A DNA stretch of 64,000 nucleotides from Desulfomonile sp963700305 (GTDB lineage Bacteria; Desulfobacterota; Desulfomonilia; Desulfomonilales; Desulfomonilaceae). Below, one piece after another: positions 41,825 to 49,900 of this stretch. Made by a program: the position numbers and the translations under genes. The stretch covers positions 186,001 to 250,000 of the forward strand of contig CAVOXB010000021.1 in assembly GCA_963700305.1 (NCBI GenBank), written 5' to 3'. The notes beneath the pieces are model-generated. The model ran no database searches and was not told the origin of the DNA. It saw only the letters and a program-made list of their open reading frames with translations. Positions within the stretch are counted from its first letter, which is position 1. Every line of letters begins with the position of its first letter.

Positions 41825-42536
41825 ATCCTAATCCTCCTAAAACCGAAGACAGAAGACCCCGCCTCCGTTCTTCACAAAGGCGCGCCCTTCCTAATTAACG
41901 AATTAACCCGAATATACGGGTTGTAAGACAAAAAAATCCTTCTGTCAAGAAATTATGGGCAAAAAGCCCCGTTTTTATAGTTTGTTACGGTATTATGCTG
42001 CCCTATGGGCTTCAAGTTAGATTGCGGATTGCTAAGTGGCGTAACTTGCTGTAAGGACAGCTTATTATTGCCACAGGGATCCTCAGACCTGGCGATGGGA
42101 CCCGATGTGTTGCTTGTTGCGGTGGCTATGAGCAAGCACTTTCTTGATTGAGGTGCGTTGTTTCCGTACCGGCCAAAGCCAGCGCGGCAGACTGGTCTCC
42201 CGGCTGAAGAAGATTGCAGAAAATGTGGTGAGAGGAAAAGGCTGTATTCATATTACCTAAAGATAAATCTAACATCACTGGACAGTTATTCTAAAAACAT
42301 GAAGTAGAGCATGCTGCTATGCTAGATTGGGAAGTAAATTGACAAGTTATCAGTCTTATGTTACTTTGAAAATCATTCATCACTCCATTTAAGCTGATTG
42401 AAGCGTAGGAACATTCGCGTTCGTTTTGTATCGCTATTTGTTTCATTAATATCATTCTGCGCTTATTTCACTTTAGGCGCAGGCTTTGTCATGTTTTTGT
42501 GCCGGATCAACCGGATTTTTCATTAAGGAATAGGGT
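41825..42536. other. Long intergenic region between divergent outer-membrane genes
   Basis: No gene seen in about 710 bp. A TTGACA occurs at 42341-42346 with a poor -10, too far from the next ATG to call. A small CCGG-ATCAA-CCGG hairpin lies near 42504. Confidence 0.35.
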
Positions 42537-43496
42537 ATGTTGGAAAGAAGAGTCGTTGTTGTCTCTGCATTGTTGTACTTATGTCTTCTGGGAACACAAT
42601 GTTCTGGCCAAGAGTGGTCAGGTCATCCCATCAATCCTGGATTCTCACGATCTGGTGGGATAATCAAATTCATAAATAGCTTTACCTCCTACCAGTTTCC
42701 CAATCCATTCCCGCCGAACCAGCAGCCTTTGAGCAGACTGGAATTCCCTCTAGATCAGTGGTTCGTAGGGGGAACGGTACTATATGCAGCTCCTTCATGG
42801 ACATTTCATAGTGAGGGATGGATTAATTTGAACAGGGAAAGTAGCCTGAAAATGCATGACAGCGATTGGGATGACGATATTCAAGTATCCCAGAAGACGA
42901 TATTCAGTGAATCGAAGTGCCGGCTTAACAGAGGGATCCTAATGGATGTGGGCTGCTCTCTCACTACGCCACTGGAAAAGTATACTTTCTTGAGACCTAT
43001 AATAGGCTACAGATATCAGTATTTCTTTTTTACCACGCATGATGGATTTCAGACTTCTCTTGACGGTGACGCGTTCGCGTTATCCGGCGATGGCATAGAT
43101 TTCAAACAGTCTTTCGAGCACCTGTATTTTGGTGCGGCGTGGATCACAAATTTTGAGTTGCCTGTGGTTTCTGAATTTCTTCCTAAAGCAAGACTAGAAT
43201 TCAAATTCGATTATGCATTGGTTCGCGCAAAGAATGAGGATCTACACCTTTTGAGGTCCGGCAACCATGTGACTGCGGACACCACCAGGGGCCACTGCTG
43301 GCATCTTGCCGCTGGTTTCGAATTTCTTGCCCGAGATTTCTTACGTGCCAAAGTATACGCTGACTTCAAGCGCATTTTGACTGACGGATCGCATAGGATT
43401 ACGAACAGTCTTTTTGCGCTAGATTTTTCATGGAACGGCTCCCACGTGTGGTCTGACCAAGCCTCCATTACTGCAGAGGGAATCATATCATTCTGA
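42537..43496 (+). CDS. Outer-membrane beta-barrel protein (omptin-fold-like)
   Basis: Intact 319-residue protein with AAGGAATAGGGT before the ATG, a signal peptide (VVVSALLYLCLLGTQCSGQ) and about ten amphipathic strands (FVGGTVLYAAPSWTFHSEGW, KTIFSESKCRLNRGILMDVG, ITAEGIISF at the C-terminus with terminal Phe). Strand count and size resemble the omptin-type ten-strand barrel; the protease catalytic residues cannot be assigned, so enzymatic activity is not claimed. It lies 30 bp before the CYTH gene on the same strand, possibly co-transcribed. Confidence 0.68.
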   Translation: MLERRVVVVSALLYLCLLGTQCSGQEWSGHPINPGFSRSGGIIKFINSFTSYQFPNPFPPNQQPLSRLEFPLDQWFVGGTVLYAAPSWTFHSEGWINLNRESSLKMHDSDWDDDIQVSQKTIFSESKCRLNRGILMDVGCSLTTPLEKYTFLRPIIGYRYQYFFFTTHDGFQTSLDGDAFALSGDGIDFKQSFEHLYFGAAWITNFELPVVSEFLPKARLEFKFDYALVRAKNEDLHLLRSGNHVTADTTRGHCWHLAAGFEFLARDFLRAKVYADFKRILTDGSHRITNSLFALDFSWNGSHVWSDQASITAEGIISF

Positions 43497-43526
43497 AATC
43501 TGTCCAGTCGCAAAGCATTGCATTCC

Positions 43527-44124
43527 ATGGCCAGAAATATCGAAATCAAAGAGCAAATTGACGACTATGATGCCTTGATTCGAATAGCTGCTGCGCCTGC
43601 TGATAGCAGCCCGACTGAAATCATTCAGGACGACACGTTTTTTCGCTGCCCAAACGAGAGAATGAAACTTCGCGTCTTCCCGCACGGGGAAGGGGAGAGC
43701 CTGGACGACGATTTCAATTGCCCTACCGCTTCGCGTCTTCCCGCACGGGGAAGGGGAACTCATCTTTTACCACCGCCCCGACAAGCCAGGTCCGAAAGAG
43801 TCTTTCTATTTGATCTCGCCAACTTCAATTCCGGATGCCCTGAGACAAGCACTTTCGCTAGGTTAGGGTCGTGTGGGCCGTGTCCGAAAACATCGAACCT
43901 TGTTCCTCGTGGGAAGAACCCGGATTCACTTGGACAAAGTAGAAGGATTAGGCAACTTTCTTGAGCTTGAAGTGGTACTCGCCGAAGGAGAACCGTCAGA
44001 GAAAGGGATTGAGATTGCCAGGTCCTTGCTAACTAAGCTTGGAGTCTCATGCAGCCAGCTCATTGAGGGAGCTTATGTCAATCTAATAGCATCGAAAAGC
44101 GCTGAGTATCTGCGCCGACGTTGA
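43527..44124 (+). pseudogene. CYTH-domain (class IV adenylate cyclase/triphosphatase-like) protein with 61-bp insertion
   Basis: CYTH enzymes hydrolyse or cyclise triphosphates in a beta-tunnel. ATG at 43527 begins MARNIEIKEQIDDYDALI with the ExExK-like start, then QDDTFF and MKLRVFPHGEGE. A 61-bp insertion (one 29-bp copy plus 32 bp) follows; beyond it the family sequence resumes in another frame (ELIFYHRPDKPGPKES, LFLVGRTRIHLDKVEGLGNF, LELEVVLAEGE). Subtracting 61 bp leaves 537 bp, exactly 179 codons, the usual size. TAG at 43864-43866 lies where LGYGRVGRV is expected. Either lesion abolishes the protein. It follows the outer-membrane gene by 30 bp. Confidence 0.88.
43668..43757. repeat. 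29-bp direct repeats flanking a 32-bp insert (CRISPR type I-E geometry)
   Basis: Copy 1 is 43668-43696, insert 43697-43728, copy 2 43729-43757; the copies are identical and the match stops exactly at both ends. Each copy has an internal palindrome, CTTCCC-GCACG-GGGAAG (43676-43692 in copy 1). The outer flanks are contiguous CYTH coding sequence; the 32 bp resembles neither flank, so this is not a simple tandem duplication. The period of 61 equals the type I-E repeat-plus-spacer unit. No cas genes or further repeats are in the window. Confidence 0.9.
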
Positions 44125-44267
44125 TAGCGCGCCATCCCCACCGGGTGGTGAATCAGCTCAGTAGCGAAATTGGAAACCAAGTTCGGCTGACATCATTATG
44201 TTATTGTCTAATGGGGCTAGACTACATGGCTAGGCCCGGTCTGGAGACAGTAAGGACTGAAAAACGA

Positions 44268-45143
44268 CTAAAAATAGACGCCGAAGTCTATGCTGAATAC
44301 CTTCCATTGCATATTCATTTCCCACTCTTGAAGGGGGGGAGTCTGCTGGACTTGGGCAAGGTTCTCAAATTTCAAATAATTTTTCTCGAAGCTTATTTTG
44401 GCAAACGCGTCAAACCGGTAAACCTGAGGTCTGAATACTAGAGACGCGCTCAAGGAAGTCAGGCTAGAATTTTTTTTGTAGGGAAATTTAAGATATGCCT
44501 CAAAATGGACCGGAAATCCGAGGATTTCGGGCGGAACATATCGCAAGTAACCACCGACGGTTATCGGCCTATCGCCTTTAACATCCACTCGTGTAGAAGT
44601 CGGCAGCAAAAATGTTCCGGTAAAAGCTGGATCTATGAAGTAAAAATCCGCACAACCACCGAGCGCGAGCCAGGGAAATTGAACCACATCGAAATCACCG
44701 CCAAGGATCAAACCGCTGAAATCAAACCTGTCGATTCCTCTGGATTCAAAGTTGGTATACGCGCTTCGGAATCCGAATCGCCAGAATCGAACATTCGCCC
44801 GCACATCATATCGCATGGGATGTTCGTCAAGTTCTTCGCGATTGTCCTTAGAAACAAGATCGAACTTGGCATTGGGGCCGCTGAACAGGGCCTTATCGAA
44901 GATGGTGGTCGCAAAACCCGCAGAAATCTCGCTACGAAAGCTGCTGCCCAGACCGCCGGGGGGGATAATGGGGCCGAAGATGCTTTCAAAAGTGCCAAAA
45001 CCAAAGAAGCTGCTGCCCCAATTCTGCGCTGACACGGGGGATTCCATCGCGACGCAAAGCACCGCAATGAGCATCGCGGACGCCAGAATCGCCCTTATAT
45101 TAGTACGTGTGCCGGTACTGAACATGCAGCCCTTCAAATGCAT
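44268..45143 (-). CDS. Outer-membrane beta-barrel protein
   Basis: Intact 291-residue protein with an N-terminal signal (AILASAMLIAVLCVAMESPV, cut near SAQ). Amphipathic strands alternate with turns: SEISAGFATTIFDKALF, VRANVRFWRFGFRSAYTNFE, LALGGCADFYFIDPAFTG, and a final strand ending VFSIDFGVYF with the terminal Phe expected for BamA-dependent insertion. The ATG at 45143 or 45125 may be the true start. It is the third barrel gene in 4.3 kb, but shares no obvious sequence identity with the others beyond architecture. Role unknown. Confidence 0.7.
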   Translation of the reverse strand: MHLKGCMFSTGTRTNIRAILASAMLIAVLCVAMESPVSAQNWGSSFFGFGTFESIFGPIIPPGGLGSSFRSEISAGFATTIFDKALFSGPNAKFDLVSKDNREELDEHPMRYDVRANVRFWRFGFRSAYTNFESRGIDRFDFSGLILGGDFDVVQFPWLALGGCADFYFIDPAFTGTFLLPTSTRVDVKGDRPITVGGYLRYVPPEILGFPVHFEAYLKFPYKKNSSLTSLSASLVFRPQVYRFDAFAKISFEKNYLKFENLAQVQQTPPLQEWEMNMQWKVFSIDFGVYF

Positions 45144-45301
45144 AAAACATTAAATTCCAGCAGGGCATATTTAATCACATGACCCCTGCAATCGTCAAGC
45201 TCTTTAAATCGATACAAAAACATAATAACAAGAAACCAGGTTCATTAAAATTATTCATTAACAAGTGACTGCAGATTACAATGACATCTAGCCAGAACTA
45301 A

Positions 45302-45331
45302 AAAGATTCCCTGCGACCACAGGGAATCTTT
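45302..45331 (-). terminator. Rho-independent terminator of the hdr operon
   Basis: A perfect 12-bp stem (AAAGATTCCCTG with CAGGGAATCTTT) around a 6-nt loop; on the minus strand it runs into TTTTT. It lies 28 bp beyond the hdrB stop and also separates hdrB from the barrel gene downstream. Confidence 0.92.
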
Positions 45332-45358
45332 GTGTCAAAAGTAATTTTCTTGCCGAGA

Positions 45359-46210
45359 CTAAATCAGACCTTTTCGGGCCAAGACAGCCTCAGGGGAAAC
45401 CATATGCTTTCCAAACCAATGTTTAACTTTGGGGTGTTGAAAGGCCACGCCGATCAGTTCGGTCAGGTACATGATCGGTACTTGATACACATGACCGGTC
45501 TCCTTGGAGATGTCAGCCTGTCTCGTATCAAGGTTTGCCTGGCACATAGGGCACATGGTCACCATCACGTCCGCTTCCACGAGCTGTGCCATATCGAGGA
45601 GCTTGCGGGAAAGCTTCAGCACGAGGTCCGTACGGGTCAGGGCAAGTGAGCCGCCACAGCAATCAGTCTTGTACGGCCAGTTGAGAACCTCAGCACCCAT
45701 AGCTTCCAGCACGTGATCCATCTGCATGGGGTTCTCAGGATCTTCTGGCTCTACAACATCCACTGGTCGGACAGCCAAACAGCCGTAATATGGAACTACT
45801 CTCAGGCCTTCCAGCGGCTTGGTTACTGTTTGCTTCAGCTTGGAGAGCACCTCGTCAATATTAAAAAGATCCATTCCGGCTAAAATCTTGATTTGTCCTT
45901 TGAACGGAAACCTGTCCCGGAGTGCTTTTTCTTCCATTATGCGCTTGGAAGCAGCCTTCATCCGAACGTGACAGCCCGCGCACGGCGCCACCACGTCGTT
46001 GCCGAGCCTCTCGGCAGTCAGCAAGTCACGAGCAGGAAGCGCGGCCTCAAGGTAATGGTCCACCATATGCGCAGATGAAGCTCCGCAGCATGTCCAATCC
46101 GGAATCTCATGAAGCGTTACGCCTAAACGCTCCGCTGAACTTCTGAAAGATTCGTCCAGTTCCTGGGCAGAACCTGTGAGTGTGCATCCGGGATAATAAC
46201 TGAATTCCAT
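45359..46210 (-). CDS. hdrB: Heterodisulfide reductase subunit B
   Basis: Catalytic subunit that reduces a disulfide or similar partner at a noncubane iron-sulfur site. The 283-residue protein has two CCG domains: YPGCTLTGSAQELDESF with TCCGASSAHM and CAGCHVRMK in the first; YYGCLAVRP with DCCGGSLALT and CPMCQANLD in the second. All key Cys are present. ATG at 46210 behind AGAGGA. It closes the hdrA-hdrC-hdrB operon. In bacteria without methanogenesis, HdrABC is thought to exchange electrons between NAD(P)H, ferredoxin and a thiol or sulfur carrier. Confidence 0.95.
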   Translation of the reverse strand: MEFSYYPGCTLTGSAQELDESFRSSAERLGVTLHEIPDWTCCGASSAHMVDHYLEAALPARDLLTAERLGNDVVAPCAGCHVRMKAASKRIMEEKALRDRFPFKGQIKILAGMDLFNIDEVLSKLKQTVTKPLEGLRVVPYYGCLAVRPVDVVEPEDPENPMQMDHVLEAMGAEVLNWPYKTDCCGGSLALTRTDLVLKLSRKLLDMAQLVEADVMVTMCPMCQANLDTRQADISKETGHVYQVPIMYLTELIGVAFQHPKVKHWFGKHMVSPEAVLARKGLI

Positions 46211-46306
46211 TGTAGATCCTCTGGAAATATTTGCCTCGGGTAATGCTCAACGCAAATCCGAGGTCCGATCCTGCCGGAATCGTATGAACGATCCGGCCGC
46301 AACGTA

Positions 46307-46855
46307 TTATTTGAAGGAAGACTGCTTGAATACTTCCTTCACTTCGCTCAAATGGCTCGACCTGTGCGGAATAACGTGAATCCTGCCTTTTTTGAACATC
46401 TGCATGCCGAGTTCCATATCACTGAAGTAGGTCTTGGTTTTCATCTTGTACATGCCGATAAGCGAAAGCTCGTGGACTCGGCCGAACATGCGAATATTCT
46501 TCATGAAGATGGAATGGAAGGCAGGTACTTGCGATTCCCTGGTGCTTATCTTGTTCTGCACCACCTGATGCCTTATGGGGTCAAGAAGCGCAGGAACATC
46601 GATCCCGTTGGGGCATCGAGCTCCGCACGTATGGCAAGTCAAGCAAAGCCACAGGCTCTTGGAATCCAGTATGCGTTCCGAGTTACCCAAAACCGCATGC
46701 CTGACGAGCTGATGGGGAAGAAGGTCCATCTCCGAGGCCATCGGGCACCCGGCTGAACACTTGCCACACTGATAACATTGATTTATTACCGAAGTCAGAT
46801 CCGCAGCGGGCCCAGATACCCGACCGGAAGATTGATTGAAGCCGGCTTGCTGCAT
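46307..46855 (-). CDS. hdrC: Heterodisulfide reductase subunit C
   Basis: A 182-residue ferredoxin-like subunit passing electrons from HdrA to HdrB. It carries two 4Fe-4S motifs, CYQCGKCSAGCPM near residue 32 and CLTCHTCGARCPNGID near residue 72, followed by the helical tail (FHSIFMKNIRMFGRVHELSL). The ATG at 46855 has CAGGAG upstream. Gaps to hdrA (113 bp) and hdrB (96 bp) hold no gene. Intact. Confidence 0.95.
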   Translation of the reverse strand: MQQAGFNQSSGRVSGPAADLTSVINQCYQCGKCSAGCPMASEMDLLPHQLVRHAVLGNSERILDSKSLWLCLTCHTCGARCPNGIDVPALLDPIRHQVVQNKISTRESQVPAFHSIFMKNIRMFGRVHELSLIGMYKMKTKTYFSDMELGMQMFKKGRIHVIPHRSSHLSEVKEVFKQSSFK

Positions 46856-46968
46856 TTTTATCTCCTGTTTGCAGGCTCACATCGGGGAGCAATATCCTCG
46901 TTATTTTTGGCGGGCGGCCGGTGAGCCACCGGCGGCCCGAGTATCGTTCACATTCTTTACTGTCAATG

Positions 46969-49900
46969 CTAGGAAGCGCTTTCCAGAAGAGCATCAATTT
47001 CCTGGAACACCTGATCATCCCTGAAGTGCTGAAGCTCGATGGCTTTTGCCGGACAAACAGAGGAACAGATGCCGCACCCCTGACACAATGCAGGAACGAT
47101 TTCAGCGACGTGCTCCTCAGTGATACGCGGAGCCCCATACGGGCAGAGTCTCACGCACGTCAGGCAAACAGCGCATTTTGAACCGTCAACCTTCGAGATG
47201 ACTCCAGGGAACGTCATTTCATCTTTGCTCAGGATTATGGCCGCCCTTTGCGCAGCAGCTGTGGCCTGGGCAATAGACTCGTCTATTGGTTTCGGGTAAT
47301 GAGCAAGACCGGCTAGGAACACGCCCTCAGTGGTGAAGTCCACAGGCCGCAGCTTCATATGTGCTTCAACAAAGTAACCATTGGAGTTGATGGTCACCTT
47401 GAACAATTGACCGAGCTGCTTAGTGCTTTCACCAGGATCCACGGCCGCGGCCAATGTCAACAGATCCGCGGATATTGTTATGTTTTCGTCCAGCACAGGA
47501 TCCCGGACGACTATTTTCACCTTGTCTCCTGCTGCTTCCACTAATGGCTTGGTTTCCGGATCGAACCTCACGAAAATCGTGCCGCTTTTACGAGCATCCG
47601 CATAGTATTTTTCCAGAAGTCCATACGTTCGCAGGTCCCTATAGAGGATGTACGTTTTTGCGTTCGGATTAATCTCTTTGAGTCTTTCGGACAGGCGCAC
47701 AGAGCCCGCACAGCATATTTTCGAGCACCAGGGCCGCTCGTCACAGCGGGACCCGACGCACTGAATGAACACCGCGCTGTTAATATTCTTCAGCGTGGGA
47801 TCACCGGCTATTATGCGCTCTTCCAGCGTATGCTGAGTAACTACAGCCGGATGTTCGCCGTACAGGTACTCTTTGGGCTTAGATTCCACCGCGCCGGTCG
47901 CGATTACAGCGGCTCCGAATTCTATGTCCTGTGAGCTGCCGTTGGAAACCACCTTGCCCTTGAAATGTCCCACGTGACCGGTAAGATCCGTGAAAGCGGC
48001 GCCGTTAAAGACCTGAACCTTCGGATGTGCTTCCACCTTTGAAACCAGATCCGTGAGGAACGGCTTAACCGCCTCGCCATGGATGGTCTTCTCTATAGAG
48101 AGGGCGTTTCCGCCCAGCTTATCGGATTTTTCCACAAGATAAACATCGAATCCCTGATCGCCTAAGTTTAAGGCGGAAGTCATTCCCGCAACACCGCCGC
48201 CGATGACCAGCGTGTTGTGGCAGACTTCCATTTTGCCCTTCTCCAGAGGAGCAAGAAGCTGGGCTCTGGCAACGGCCATTCTGGAAAGATCCATAGCCTT
48301 CAGTGTGGCATCTTCCTTCCGCGATGCATGGACCCAGGAACACTGGTCCCGAATGTTCGTCATGGTGAACAGATAGGGGTTCAGCGCAGACTTTTCCATA
48401 GTCAGCTGGAACATGGGTTCATGAGTTCGCGGGCTGCATGCTGCCACAACCAAACGATTGAGGCGGTTCTCTTCAATTATCTTGAGAAACGCCTCCTGGG
48501 TATCTTGAGAGCACGTGAACAGTCGCTCCTCGGCGACCACCACGTTGGGTAACGTCTTTACGTGTTCCACAACCCTTGGCACATCCACCGTATTGGCGAT
48601 GTTTATTCCGCAGCGGCAGATAAACACTCCGATTCTCGGTTCTTCCTCGGAAACGTCTCGTTGTGGCGGAAATTGGATCTTCGTGGTCATGGTGTTGCGG
48701 GCCGTTGCCAAGAGCTTGGAAGAAGCCCCTGCAGCCGCGGATGCCTCCATGACCGTTTGTGGAATGTCTTTCGGCCCCTGGAGCATACCAGCAACGAAAA
48801 CGCCGGGCCTTGTGCTGCTCACAGGGTCAAAGGACGATGTAGAGCAAAATTGGGACTCGTTGAGCTCGACGCCAAGTTTTTTGGCCATGGCTCTGGATTC
48901 TTCCGAGGTCTTGAGGCCCACTGCCAGAACCACCATGTCAAATGTTTCGCTGTTGAGCTTCTGGCTCTCGTCCAGATAAGTGATACCGAGATTGTGCGAG
49001 ATCGGATCTTCGACAACCCTGCTTACCATGGAATGGATAAAACGGACTCCGCCTTCGTTTTTTGCCCTTTCGTAGTATGCGTCGAAGTCCTTTCCGTAAG
49101 CTCGGATATCCATGTAAAAGATCGTGGGCTCAATATTGGAATCGTGCTCCTTGGCGATCACCGCTTCTTTGATGGAAGCCATACAGCAAATGGAGCTGCA
49201 GTGGGGCATTCCCTTCTGAGCGTCTCTGGACCCGACGCACTGAATCCAGGCCACCTTCTTGGGATGTTTTCCGTCAGAGGGCCTTTTCACCTCACCAGCG
49301 TTCGGACCGGAAGCCGACAGCATGCGCTCGAATTCCATATTCGTCAGCACGTTGGGAGCGGTCCCGTAGGAGAACTCACCCCGAACTTTGTCCGGGTTGA
49401 TCATCTCGTACCCGGTGGAGAGGATGATAGTTCCCACGTTAACGTTGAGGAGTTGGTCTTCAATCGTATGGTCCACGGCCTCGGCCGGGCACGCTTTTAC
49501 GCACTCCATACACTCCGAGCAGACTCCGCAGTTGAGGCATCTGTTGGCCTCTGCGACTGCTTCATTTTCTGCGAAGGCAAGTTCGACCTCAGCGAATCCT
49601 TTACGCTCGGTAACGGACAGCTCGGGACTCTTGGCTCTGGCTTGCGGCCGAATATTGGGAATGGGCGGATACTCTGGATTGTCCACGCCTGTCCACGGCC
49701 TGCCTTCATACAGGTCCTCGCCTTTGATCTGCCGAGCTATGGATTCCGCCGCCTGCTTGCCTGCAGCCACTGCTTCCACCACGGTCGCCGGGCCGGTGCC
49801 CGCATCACCACCAGAATAGACGCCCGGTATGGAAGTCGCGTACGAGATCGGATCAACTGCGATGGTATTTCTGCGAGTACGCTCCAGGTCTTGGTTTCCG

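Noticed and set aside
43668..43757. Simple tandem duplication as explanation of the 61-bp insert
   Set aside because: The 32 bp between the copies matches neither flank; a tandem duplication would extend into flanking sequence.
43864..43866. TAG in the CYTH gene as pyrrolysine
   Set aside because: The position is not catalytic, the gene is already broken by the insertion, and no Pyl machinery is visible.
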